From Hygrophila difformis (lineage: Eukaryota; Streptophyta; Magnoliopsida; Lamiales; Acanthaceae), in NCBI GenBank assembly GCA_030278955.1, contig JAOANR010000002.1:22430057-22494056 (forward strand): a stretch of DNA of 64,000 nucleotides, read 5' to 3'. This document shows positions 11,365-21,786 of the stretch, one piece after another. Below the pieces are notes generated by a model that worked only from the letters and a program-made list of their open reading frames with translations, did no database searches and had not been told where the DNA came from. The position numbers were made by a program, and so were the translations under genes. The first letter of the stretch is position 1. Each line of letters opens with the position of its first letter.

Positions 11365-11664
11365 CGTCACATGCACTATGTGGCGCCGAAATTGAGCTCG
11401 GAGCGCCACTGAGGCGCATCCTGGACTCGAGTTTGGCGAACCAGACGCCACATGAAGCTGGTGGCGCCTAAAATCAAGTGGAAGCGCCACAATAAGCGCC
11501 ACTTTCAAACCTGGAAATTGGCCGTCAGACTTGGCGCCGCACGCACTGTGTGGCGCCTAAAAGAGCACCCCAGTGCTACTTTCGGACTTGGATTTTTTCA
11601 ATCAGATCAGGCGCCGCATCAACTGTGCAGTGCCGAATTCAAGTTCCAAGCGCCATTTTGGCGC
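11365..11664 (+). repeat. GCGCC hairpin array 1 of element D
   Basis: A series of GCGCC/GGCGC pairs breaks the AT-rich context. Clear stem-loops are 11365-11372 with 11378-11385 (loop GCACT), 11533-11542 with 11548-11557 (10 pairs, one G.T, loop GCACT) and 11611-11619 with 11625-11633 (loop CAACT). Related arrays occur at 25.35 kb and, weaker, inside the D LTR. It lies in the presumed transcribed leader of the first accessory ORF. Confidence 0.7.
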
Positions 11665-11985
11665 ATAACCCGCGGGTCAACAGACCTAGACCCGGTCTGG
11701 AACGTGATTAAAATCCTAAAATTTCTTCTTTCTCCTCCATTTTTGCAATCGGCCGATTCTTCCCTCTCCACAACCTAGCGCCACCTTCCTCCCAAGCGAC
11801 ACAATTTGCGCCACTCCGGTAAAATCCTTCCCAATCTTGATTCTATACATCCACTCCACTTCACATTGCTTAATTCTCACTCCAAAACTCCAAATTTTTG
11901 CTTGTTAAATCAATCTAGGGCTCAAGAACCCAGGTTTTCCAAATTTGGGGGTTTCACTCCAAAGTGTTCCAAAGCTTCAATTTAG

Positions 11986-12802
11986 GTAAGAATAGCTATT
12001 CCAATTCAATTATTATCATATTCTACTGATTTGGAATACATTATTTGTGGTATTTTTGTTGTTGCTTAAATTTTGGGTTTTGTTAGAATGTGGGATTAAA
12101 TTTGATTTTAATGGTCTAAACTCTAGTTGAACATGAACAAAATGTTATAGAACACGGATTGAATGCTTATTGTGAAGTTTTTGGATTACATTCTAAAATT
12201 TGAATTTTTATAATTTAAAATCTGAAAATTTTTATATAATTAGTTAAAATGGCATTTTTAATCATTTTAATGGGTATCAACATAGCTAAACATGTCATTT
12301 TAAGTCTATTAAAAATATAAGTTTCATGTCATGTTAAAATTATCATGTTCTCCATAATGTGAGTCAATTGGAGCATACTTTTTATAAAAATTCTTCGATA
12401 TAATATTTTAACTAAGAATAGTGTAACTTTTCATTTAAATAAATTTTAATGAGTTTAAATATTAATTTAAACCATTCGTAATGAAATAGTTCATTATTTT
12501 AGGTTATATATATTTTTAAAATCTGAAAATTTAAATAAAAAAATGAGTTTTTATTAGAAGTGTTCTTTCTAATGAATTTTATGTTCTAAAAATGGTTGTT
12601 CTACGTCATCTAAATGATTTAGAACTTAGAATTTTAAATATTCAACATTTTGGTCATTGAGTTCTTAAATCCCACATTCTAGGTTGATGTATATGTTTGC
12701 TTTATACTTAACACTTAAGTTAAACCATTTGTTTAAACTGAAGTGTGAGGATGGGAGGCAATGCATATATGTGATACTAACCCAGGGTTTTTGTACAACC
12801 AG
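11986..12802 (+). other. Candidate leader intron before the first accessory ORF of D
   Basis: TTTAG/GTAAG at 11985/11986 is a strong donor and TTGTACAACCAG at 12791-12802 a plausible acceptor. The intervening 817 bases are AT-rich with no frame. The upstream exon would be the CT-rich leader after the hairpin array. The accessory ORF of element C has the same layout. Confidence 0.45.
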
Positions 12803-12863
12803 GTACTGAAATAATGTATAATTCTTCAAACCTCCATAAAAAATCGGATTATAGGATATACCT

Positions 12864-14282
12864 ATGCCCGAGGGAAGGATGGGGATTTATTATCCACAGT
12901 CACCAGATAGCATTCCTACCCCTATCCGTGATGAACATGTATTCGACCATCGCAGACTTTGTACTAAAAATCCAAGCCAGATGGATCAACCACAAGGTTC
13001 AAGAGGTGGTTCTAAGTCCAAGGGACTTCTCTCCTACTTCAGGAAGAGCAAGTCCAAGAGTGCTTCGTCTAGGCACACTGCTGCACCCGTTGATGACCAG
13101 CAGGAGGTCAAACAGCCTATCCAAGGTCAATCAGCCTATCCAGCCCGATGCATCAGACCATTCTCAAGCACCCTCTAGAGCTGCTAGGGAGAAGGCACCT
13201 GCTACCAGTTCCACTTCTTCTCGACCTAGGAGAGGAAGATCTGCTGCACTAGCCATTCAGGAGCCTGTTCCTGAGGCTGTAGGTGATGAGAAGTATGAGG
13301 TTGAAGTAGAGCAAGAGGAACAGGAAGAGCAGACTACGCGGGGGAAGCAGAAGCGGTATGATCCCATGACCTATGTGCCTGACTTGCAGTATGTCGGAGA
13401 GGGCATTTTTGATGCCACTGTATTCAGGACTGCTAGGGCCTAAGATCTGTACAAAAGATTCCATAAGAAGAGGATCATCCCAGATAGAGGTTTATCTGAG
13501 AAGGATTTGCAGCACACCCTACTGAGAGATGCCATTCAGTCCCGAGGCTGGGAGAGGTTTGTGAGACATACTGTGGGCTCATTTTCATGGGAGTTGACCA
13601 GGCTGTTCCTAGCCAATGCTGAGGAGGAGGATTCATGGATCTTTGGAGTTACAGTTCCTATCACTCCTCAGCACATTAATCAGGTGTTTGGAGTAGTTGA
13701 TGTGCCATATGGCAGGGATTTCTGGGAGCCAGTGATGAAAGCTGAGGACAGGGATGATTTCGAGAGGATGGTGTTGATGTCTATGTTTGAGGGACAGGAG
13801 GATATTCTTATTTATGGTGATGACCCAAGCAAGGTGGGTGGGCCTAGGATGGAAGCCCCTATGTACCAGTTTCTGATACTGTTTAGGTCCAAGATGAGTC
13901 CCTCTACTCACACTTTGGGACCATCTGCTTTGGACCTACATGTACCTTATTGTATCAAGATGGGGAGCCCGGTCAACATTGGGGAGCTTATATCACTAGA
14001 GCTGAGACAAACACCGGGAGTCTCGAAGAGGTCAGCACTCATGTTCCCTAGTTTGATTTGACTTCTGTGTGCCAAAGCAGGGGTGAACATGGATTCCTTT
14101 TGGAAAGAATTTCAAGTTACCTGGCATAAGATGCCAACCTATGACGCTTCCCAGACAGTTGCCTAGACAGTCACCACCTGCTCCATCACAGGGCAGCCAG
14201 GAGCATTCTGAGGCTCCTTCGCAGTCTACTCGGGGCACACGAGGTGGTAGAGGTAGAGGCCGTGGTAGAGCGCAGTCACAGC
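12864..14282 (+). pseudogene. First accessory ORF of D, 5' part (Athila ORF1 / plant-transposon-protein type)
   Basis: This is an extra ORF between pol and the 3' LTR. It resembles the domain commonly annotated as putative plant transposon protein or Athila ORF-1, whose function is unknown. From ATG 12864 the first segment is basic and Ser/Lys-rich. The frame shifts near 13130, has TAA at 13441-13443, then continues with the core: IQSRGWERF, ELTRLFLANA, ITPQHINQVFGV and PMYQFLILF. It ends at a TGA (14059-14061). A shifted remainder is proline/serine-rich and RG-rich (GRGRGRAQ) and runs to 14282, where element C interrupts. The homologous second copy (25931-27405) helps define the core. Not functional as it stands. 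Confidence 0.65.
14278..14282. repeat. Target-site duplication, left of element C
   Basis: ACAGC directly before the LTR matches ACAGT after the right LTR (24557-24561) at four of five positions, the expected 5-bp duplication with one later change. Confidence 0.65.
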
Positions 14283-14982
14283 TGTAACACCCCGGATTTG
14301 GTAACCCAGGCCGGGATGTCACCGCCACATCTCCCTAGCAAGACACGGCTTCCCGAGCTCACTAAGGAAATGCAAGGCTTATGGGTACGTATAAGATTTA
14401 AAAATATTTCAATATTGAGTCCGGAAATTAATAATACTCAATTCAAAATACGGTAGTAACAGTCATCCATGCACGGGATAGAGTAAATGCAGCGGAAAAG
14501 TAATCACGGCCAACACGGCCAAACCTCGGGTAAAACAGGCACGGTAAAACAGTAGTAAAATGCAGTGGATAAAAATGTTCATAAAAGTTTTTCCCGAACT
14601 GCAAGTTCATGCGTCACTCGACATACTCTGTAAAAGAAAAATAACAAATAACAACGTGTTTATCAGTATAAAAATATACCGAGTAAGTTAATCCCTAACT
14701 AAACAATTTAAGGGGTTACATGTGTCTATTTAAAATTTCACTTTTCATGCATTAATTTGAAATCCATAGTTTACTCGCAGCGGAAGAACACGATTAATTT
14801 ATTCAATATGTGAATACATAATTTAAGGATTTAAATTAAAAGCGTAATTTAAAAAGCATAATTTAAGAACGTAATTTAGAAGCATAATTTAAAACATGAT
14901 AAATAAAATTAAGCATAATTAAACATGCACACATGTCTTTTATATTTTATCCCGCAAACTAAGAAGAGGACACCATACCGGG

Positions 14983-15171
14983 GAGATCACTAACGAGGCA
15001 ATCTCAAATCGTAGAACCACTAACGAGGCAGTCCAAATAAATGGGAGACCACTAACGAGGCAGTCTCAAAGATAGTAGGACCACTAACGAGGCGATCCAA
15101 ATAACACAGCGCGCGAGATCACTAACGTGGCAATCTCAGATAGTAAGGAGACCACTAACGAGGCAGTCTCA
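14983..15171. repeat. Tandem stem-loop array in element C 3' LTR
   Basis: Six units start at 14983, 15014, 15045, 15078, 15115 and 15149 (spacing 31-37). Each has the loop CACTAACGAGGC flanked by inverted arms: GAGAT with ATCTC, GAGAC with GTCTC, or GGAC with GTCC. Unit 5 has one change in the loop (GTGG for GAGG). Confidence 0.85.
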
Positions 15172-16639
15172 AAAATAATGATAGCATGAAGATCGGCTCA
15201 GCCTAGTGAACGGGATTTTTCGAAAGTTCCCATTTCAATGTTTACCAAATATTCGATATCGCGTTTCGTAGGTCGAGTTTTCTCAAGTTCGAAAAATCCG
15301 ATTCGTCACAGTTTACGCCTTTCTTAATTAAAAATTCATCTTTTAACCAAAAATCCTGAAATTTACACAGTAGTTCAAGAACGCAATACGAACAACTATC
15401 ATGTTTTAAGTTTTTCGAAATAAGGTTTCGAAGTGAGTCAAATTTCGAGTTCTTTACAAAAGGGGATTTCTGTCCAAAGGACTGATTCCGACACAGTTTC
15501 GTGCAACTCCGATTAAAAATTCATTTCAAATCCAATTGGTCCAAAATTTTTACAGGATGTACATAACACCTTAATGAACAACTTTCATGTTTTAAGATTT
15601 TGGAAATAATGAATTTTAGATGTTCAAAAATCGACACCAAAACGCTGCTTACGCGCGGATTCAAAAATCGGTTTAGAACAGGTTCTGAAATCGTCCGTTT
15701 TGACATATCAAATGAACTCCAAAATTCATGAAATTTTATATGCATAATCTAGACATAATTATCTACAACTTTTGTCAATGCAAAGTTGAATCGATCTAGA
15801 AACGGGTGAAAAATAAGCATCAAGTCGAGTCAATAAATCTGTCCAGGTTTCAGACGTTAGGTTTTATTACCGAAACTTTACGGCACAATTTGGGATATCA
15901 AATCTTTATGTCAATGGCTGAAATTTGAACAAGGTAGATTAGAGTCTTATGAACAAAATCTATGTTGAAAAGTTTTGGTTTGAATTCCCGAAGGTCGGGT
16001 TTTAGGCGAGTTTCTAAAATTGGTCGAAAATAGGGTTTTTGAAAACCGATTTTAGTTACGTGTCTAGATCTTAAGTTTCAAACGACAATAAACCACAAAA
16101 ATTGAAGAGTAAGGTCTTAACTTACATAGTTAAAGAATAGGGTCGAAGTGAGGGCTTTCCGGATGTCCTAAGGTTGCGACGAACGGCCAACTTCTCCGAT
16201 CGCTTTTTGTTCGTCCCCCGACGTGAAATCGTAGCAAGGAAAAGATGTTAGATTTCGAGTCTTTTTAAGGTTTATGGACGAACTAAACACTATACCATAA
16301 CTTACCAAGGGTCTAGAAGGCAGAGGCTTTGTCCCATTTGCCTCGTCGTCGCCGGAATACTCGCCCGAAAGTGGAGTCTAAGAGATTTTGGCTTGGAGAG
16401 GAAGATTGAAGGGGAATGACTTATGTTTTCTGTGAAAATGGGGATGAGGACGCCCCAACACCTCCCTTTAGCCTTTCCTAGGGCTGTGATCCGGTTGCCA
16501 TGGATAGGGATCGGATTTTTGGCAAGAAAATCGCCATGGAAGGAAAGTTTACACCTCCTGCACCTCTGGCGTAGTGGTGACGCGCACGTACAGGGATGTC
16601 CGCACTAAACACGCGCGAACAATCCTGGGACGCGTCTCT

Positions 16640-16690
16640 TCCTGCCGCGCGGTGGCCGCGCGGCGGCGCGCGGAGGCCGCGTGATGGCCG
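16640..16690 (-). repeat. GC-rich self-complementary island in element C 3' LTR
   Basis: Alternating CCGCGCGG and GGCC blocks, including the 17-base string GCGCGGTGGCCGCGCGG shared with element A. On the element's sense strand it lies about 60-110 bases downstream of the TATA box. Confidence 0.65.
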
Positions 16691-16749
16691 GACCAGCCGG
16701 TTCGGCGGTCCGTGTGGTCCGTTGGGTCTTTTCTTCTTTTCTCTATCGG

Positions 16750-16757
16750 TTTTATAT
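16750..16757 (-). promoter_or_regulatory. Candidate TATA box in element C 3' LTR
   Basis: The minus strand reads GGATATAAAACC, a good TATA box about 305 bases into the LTR. The other LTR has GGATAGAAAACC here. Confidence 0.5.
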
Positions 16758-17061
16758 CCTCTACGTGTTTGGCTCGACTCCTCGGGTCGTTTCTGGTTCG
16801 AAATCTTTATCTTAAATTCATTACGAGGTCGGGTTTAACGCTCGTAACATTTTCGTGTCATAATTAATCCAGTTAAATTAATTCCGATTCCTCTTAACGT
16901 TTTTGTGATTTATCTTGTGTTTTATTTTGTGATTTGTTTTGTGATTTATTTTGTGACTGAAATTAGAATTTAGATTTCCAACCTGCCTACATACCCTGTG
17001 AAGGGATCAAGTCATGACGTAGTTCAAAACAATTTGAATTTGTTTTTTCTTGGGTGTTACA

Positions 17062-17074
17062 TCCTCCCCCCCTT
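17062..17074 (-). other. Polypurine tract of element C
   Basis: The minus strand reads AAGGGGGGGAGGA directly before the LTR start TGTAACACCC, the expected plus-strand primer position. Confidence 0.8.
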
Positions 17075-17084
17075 AAGAATACAG

Positions 17085-18033
17085 TTATGTCCCCATAACT
17101 GTGGTCGGTTCATCTTGGAAGAGGGTAGGGTAACGTTGTTTCATGTCAGCTTCCAATTCGCACGTCGCCGTCTCCGTCTCGTGGTTAGACCAAAGGACCT
17201 TGACCATCCTCACGGTCTTATTCCTCGTTACTCTCTCCTTCGTGTCAAGTATTCGCACCGGAACTTCCTCGTAGCTCAAGTCATCCTCAAATTCAATTTC
17301 TTCCGGTTGAAGCATGTGGGTCGGATCGTGCACATACTTCTTCAATTGGGAGATGTGGAACACATCGTGAACACGAGCAAATTGTGGTGGCAAAGCTAGC
17401 CGATATGTGAGATTTCCCACTCTTTACAGGATTTCATATGGTCCTATGTACCGTGGACTCAGTTTTCCTCGTTTGCCGAAGCGCATCACACCCTTCGTTG
17501 GTGATACCTTCAGCATGACTTTATCGCCGACTTGAAATTCCAAGTCTTTCCGTCTCACGTCCGCGTAACTCTTTTGCCGGTCCTGAGCGGCTCTCATCTT
17601 CCCTTGGATGACCTTGATTTGTTGAGCCAGGTCCTCAACAAGTTGTGGTCCCACTATCACTGTCTTTTCGTTCTCTTCCCAGCTTAATGGACTTCGGCAC
17701 TTACGTCCATACAGTGCCTCGAAGGGTGCCATGCCGATGCTAGCATGGTAGGTGTTGTTGTAGGAAAACTCGATCAAAGGTAGATGATTCTCCCAACTTC
17801 CTTTGAACTCTAGTACACATGCCCTTAGCATGTCTTCCAGCGTCTGGATCGTTCTCTCCATCTGCCCATCCGTCATAGGGTGGAATGCGGTACTCATCTT
17901 TATTTGTGTACCGAGGGCTTCTTGCAGTTTTGTCCAAAATTGAGAGACGAATCTATTGTCTCTATCTGAGATGATATCATGTGGTACTCCATGTCGACGT
18001 ACCTCATTATCGATGTACGCTCGGGTTAAGTGA
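17085..18033 (-). pseudogene. Element C integrase core fragment and chromodomain
   Basis: Reading right to left, the frame starts abruptly near 18033 (LTRAYIDN). It contains ISDRDNRF (second catalytic Asp) and DGQMERTIQ (Glu), then SPRYIGPYEIL, a TAA at 17421-17423, VHDVFHISQLKKY and a chromodomain ending MGT at 17085. It is closely similar to element A over this stretch. The first catalytic Asp, zinc finger, RNase H, reverse transcriptase, protease and gag are absent. In the chromodomain, the Trp of the A segment EEATWELE is Cys here (ETATCELE), which could weaken histone-tail binding. This is a deletion remnant retained next to the polypurine tract. Confidence 0.85.
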
Positions 18034-18078
18034 GTGGTGTAACGTAAAAGAGATTAGGCAAATTCGAAAAAAATAAAA

Positions 18079-18180
18079 TCTCATCCGTGACCCGCGCGGT
18101 GTCCGCGCGGTATGAGGCCTCAGCGCGCGGCGACCGCGCGGGCGCATTAGTTCGAAAAAAATCGGGCTCGCGCTCCGCGC
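18079..18180 (+). repeat. GC-rich island at head of the antisense accessory gene of C
   Basis: CCGCGCGGT, GTCCGCGCGG, GCGCGCGGCGACCGCGCGG and CTCCGCGCGAG blocks form several nested palindromes just before a CT-rich leader. It is similar in composition and position to the islands in the LTRs. Confidence 0.6.
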
Positions 18181-18286
18181 GAGCCACTTCCCCCATTTCC
18201 CATCCGAGACCACTTCACATTTTCTCTCAAATTCGCCCTCTTGTTCCCAACTTTTCCCGGTGCCGGCTTCGATTTTGCTTTGTAAG

Positions 18287-18910
18287 GTATGCACCTACTA
18301 CTTTCAGCTATCAATTTCAATTTTTATACTTTGAAAGACTTGATTTGTGAAGGGATTTAGGAATTAGGGTTTATGTACAAAAATTGGGGGTTTGTTATGT
18401 TTAGGCTTGGTTTGTGCAAATTAGCAAGCATATGTGATAATTGATGTTACTCTTGTTGCCTTGCTTGTGTTTATGCCACAATGTGTTTATGTTTTTGGCA
18501 AATTCTTGTTGGATTTAAATTCTTAGGAAGAATATGGAATTTTTGGACTTTTGGTTGGTATTGGGGGTGTGATCATTAGTTCATTTTTGTTGTTTGGGTG
18601 CCGTAAGGTAATGATGGGTCGTTATTTGAGCAATCGTTTCATCTTGTGGGCAATTTCCATGTGTTTTGTTAGTAACTTAGAATTTAGTTTATTGCGCACA
18701 TAACATGTTCGATGAAATGCCACAAAGGTTTTGGAATTTGTTTGGGCATATCCTTTGTTTAGATTACCTTCTGGTTTGTCTTAACGAACGATTGGATTTG
18801 ATGTTCTCATGGAACACTCACGTTGGAAGTCTGTATTGTTGTCCCTTGTGTATTTCTGCTTGAGTTTTGTGTGGAATTTAGTCTTATAATTGGTATTGGA
18901 TAATTTGCAG
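18287..18910 (+). other. Candidate leader intron of the antisense accessory gene
   Basis: TGTAAG/GTATGC at 18286/18287 is a good donor and ATAATTTGCAG at 18900-18910 a good acceptor. The 624 bases between are T-rich without a frame, typical of a plant intron. The leader exon is about 18180-18286 and the accessory ATG lies 38 bases after the acceptor. Confidence 0.55.
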
Positions 18911-18948
18911 GATGATGCTCTTTTTTGTGGGTTGTCTTGGCATCTCTC

Positions 18949-20222
18949 ATGTGTCCTCCGAGGGCCAAGAGACGAGCTACTCGGCGCGATGCGGCTGGCC
19001 CTAGCTCTGCCGCTCCGGTGATGTCAGACTTTGATGAGAGCGAGTCCGAGGAGGACGAGAAGCAGCGGGGTCCGAGACTCAGGGGTCTCCCTGACGAGGT
19101 GCGTCCTCACCGGCATGACAGGTTTCGTTTTAGGACGAGGACCGCCCAGGACTTTTATTTCGACGAGCTTCGTCGAAACAGGGCTTATGTCCCCGAGAGA
19201 TGCATATATCCTGATCATTTGGGCAATGATAGGGTCAGTGCGGTCTTGGAGTACTTGCAGTGGACTAGACTCACACGTCATCCCGAGGGCGTTGCCTCCG
19301 GTTATCTGGCTATGGAGGTTATCGCCAACATTGGCGGTCTTGGGGAGGATGACGACTTATCTCGAGTATGGGTTCATGGTCGCTATCTCGACTTCAGTGC
19401 TCGGGCGATCAATGTCTATTTCGATCTGCCTGACGATGGCGCATTCCGTCCACATCCTGAGGGTCGTGTTCTTGCTCCTGCGTGGGACGTCTTATGCACC
19501 GTGGTGGCTCCTCAGCTCGAGCACGATCATGAGCTGCGTTTGACAATGATGGACACCCCTTGGCGAGAGCTCACCCAGATATGGTTGGGCGCGTCCGGCC
19601 GATTACCCGGAGCCATATCGTCCTGGATCACGTCTATGAGACCATTTGCATTATCGCGCGAGGCGGTAGGGTGAATGTGGGAGCTTGTATTGAGGACAAT
19701 TTGAGGGGTATGCGGAGAGGACGATGGAGTAGGGTGATTACCCATATTCACCTCATTTGTGGCTTGTGCGCGGCGCAGGGGATTCGCACGACACCGGAGA
19801 CAGATCCATACGAGTTAGCAGCGGGTGGTTGTTACCGTATCCCGACTTACGCTGCCCGGCATGGAGTTCCTCGGGCTGTACTTTGCCCGCAGCCTGATGA
19901 TGGCGGCTTGATTCTAGTTGTACCTACGGAGCAGCCACCCCCTCCTCGAGTAGTTCCACCTCCTGCAGTGGCGCCTCAGGGCCAGGAGATGACTCAGATG
20001 CTGCAGATGATGCAGGAGATGCGGGTCGGTATGGATGCCGGGTTTGCAGCTGGGCAGGCTTGTTATGACGCCTTAGACGCTAGGTTGGACTTCTACCAGG
20101 CCCGTATGGACTCGTTTGCTATGAGGCAGGCTCAGCAGCAGGCCACTATTTCTGACATGTATGCCTATATGCGGCAGATGGATGACTACATGCGTCGGCA
20201 GTTCCCGCCTCCCGATCAGTGA
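18949..20222 (+). pseudogene. Accessory ORF antisense to element C (plant-transposon-protein type), one frameshift
   Basis: I chose ATG 18949 (MCPPRAKRR), just downstream of the splice acceptor. The N-terminus is basic then acidic. The core reads RCIYPDHLGNDRVSAVLEYL, then LAMEVIANIGG, a VWVHGRYLDFS segment and INVYFDLPDD, the same order of features as the accessory ORFs of D (conserved helix, ANxx, GR-v-xxS, IN-v-f). A frameshift near 19585-19600 moves the rest into the frame ending at 20222. That part has VYETICIIARGGRVNVG and a C-terminal Met/Gln-rich coiled coil (MRQAQQQATI). Function is unknown. The gene is transcribed against the retrotransposon that carries it. Confidence 0.65.
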
Positions 20223-21024
20223 TTTTTCGTATTCGCATTTTCATTTAGGTTTCGTATAAGACGTATTTTGTTTAGTTGTCTTCTTATGAGGATGTTTCTG
20301 CTTACTGGGATTTATGTTTCCGTTGTGTTATTGCCTAGTTACTTGTTTGACTTGCGTTAGTTGTTTGTCGCTGTTGAGGTATTTTGGATTCATTGTTACC
20401 TTCTTATCGCATTTATATGTGTGTGGGTAGCCCAACAATACTTGCATCGTTGTGGGACTGAGCCGCTTCAAGGTAATTAGGTAAAATAATGTGATAAGGT
20501 ATACAAGATAAAATTAAATAGATATATATTTATAATTGCTCGCAAGGAAATTTTTTTTTTTATTAAATAAAGAATGGTATTAATTCATTGGGACCTGTTA
20601 GTAGGGGTTGTTGGAGCTTAGTGTTCTGTTTGTTGTCGTTGGGGGTTGTTCACTACTTGTCGTTTTGTTTTTGTTTCATTTGTTTTCGCCCCCTTTTTTT
20701 GACGTGAACAGCGACCTGTTCGTTTTTTTTTTCAAATCTAGGGTCTAGGGTTTAGGGTTTGGGGTCAGATGTACCCTTATTTGTTTATTTACCCCATATA
20801 ATAATGATATATATTTATTTATTATTACCTTGTTCTTCTATTTGATTGAGTTCTAACAAGGTAATTGAAGGGAAATAATTTAAATAAATGTGTGGAATAA
20901 TTTAAATATACTTGTGTACAATAAATGCTTGTATATTTATTACTCAAGGGAAACTTTTATTTGGGTTACAAGCATTTGAAATAGAAATCTAATAATAATA
21001 GTGCATCGATAAGGATCTCTAAGT
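20223..21024. other. Noncoding interior of element C
   Basis: T-rich and AT-rich sequence following the antisense ORF, presumably its 3' UTR and then element leader. It contains a short telomere-like run (GGGTTTAGGGTTT) near 20749-20761. No frame is supported. Confidence 0.4.
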
Positions 21025-21413
21025 CTAGAGTGAATAGGTAGGTGCCTCTCCGATGGGATCGTCCTCCTCGCTGGATACGTCAATCGGGGTGGGTGTCCCA
21101 ACAGGCTCGGGGCTCGAAGGAAATACGTCAGCCTCTAGGCTCAGCAGCTCCGCTCCTAAGTGTCCTACTTGCATCATCAGTTCGTTATCCTTGTTTTGAA
21201 GTGCAACCACTTGGTTTTGGAGTTCGGCGACTTGGGCCTTGAGTTGGGTTATTTCATGATGGTCAGCTTCCCTAAGATGTCCCAAATGGGCCACGTTACC
21301 CTCTAGTTTCCCTACTCGAGCCTTGAAATGATTGATTTGCTATTGGGACTCGAGGTATGCGTTGGTCAGTTTCATCATCAGATTGATCATGTTCGCGTTG
21401 GGTTCGGCCATCT
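21025..21413 (-). pseudogene. Coiled-coil ORF downstream of the primer-binding site of element C
   Basis: Reading leftward from ATG 21413 (MAEPNANM), the frame is interrupted by one TAG where CAG is likely. It continues as a heptad-rich coiled coil (VGKLEGNV, ITQLKAQVAELQNQ, ELMMQVGHL). It ends in an acidic Pro/Ser tail (VSSEEDDPIGE) with the stop at 21025-21027. It occupies the same slot, between 5' LTR and the gag position, as the acidic ORF of element A. I recognise no named family. The coiled coil suggests oligomerisation. Confidence 0.55.
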
Positions 21414-21770
21414 AATGTCAACAAGGAGGTTAGAGTTAGACATATTTCAAGCGAAGTTAAGATATACAGAAATTTAAATCTATATGAAATATGCATATGC
21501 AATATGCAAGTGCAAGTTCCCTCGCCAATAAAAAAAATTTAATCTATCCATGTGTTTAAAATAAATTTTACTACATGGGTAGTAATAAGAGTTGGCCCTC
21601 TATAGTGGACCAAAAATTTAATATTTCTTTGGCTAAGATATTGGGCTACGTAAAAAAAATAGGCTTTTGGGCTAAAGATGATACTAGTAGTAAAAAATAA
21701 TAAATTTAAAAACAATACTTGATTTTAAAATAATGGTTTAAAAATAATAATAGTAGCTTTAAATTTTCCG
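21414..21770. other. Leader of element C between primer-binding site and first ORF
   Basis: AT-rich sequence with short A/T runs and no frame. It is part of the element's leader RNA on the minus strand. Confidence 0.4.
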
Positions 21771-21783
21771 GGCTCTGATACCA
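21771..21783 (-). other. Primer-binding site of element C (initiator tRNA-Met)
   Basis: The minus strand reads TGGTATCAGAGCC three bases after the LTR end. This is complementary to the 3' end of plant initiator methionine tRNA, the usual primer in Ty3/gypsy elements. It fixes the orientation of C. Confidence 0.9.
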
Positions 21784-21786
21784 AAT

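Larger units (their letters stand above)
14283..17061 (-). repeat. 3' LTR of element C (2779 bp)
   Basis: On the plus strand it begins TGTAACACCCCGG and ends TGGGTGTTACA. It matches 21787-24556 over its whole length. Features inside are a tandem stem-loop array at 14983-15171, a GC-rich island at 16640-16690, and a TATA box on the minus strand at 16750-16757. Confidence 0.9.

Noticed and set aside
11452..11778. Open frame across the GCGCC array
   Set aside because: Composition follows the hairpin repeats and no domain is visible; treated as leader.
14983..15171. CRISPR-like regularly spaced repeats
   Set aside because: Spacing of 31-37 bases superficially fits, but the repeats are imperfect, the spacers are A-rich and similar, and they lie within plant LTRs in both copies.
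20738..20765. Interstitial telomere repeat
   Set aside because: Only about two TTTAGGG-like units, too few to support a telomeric origin.
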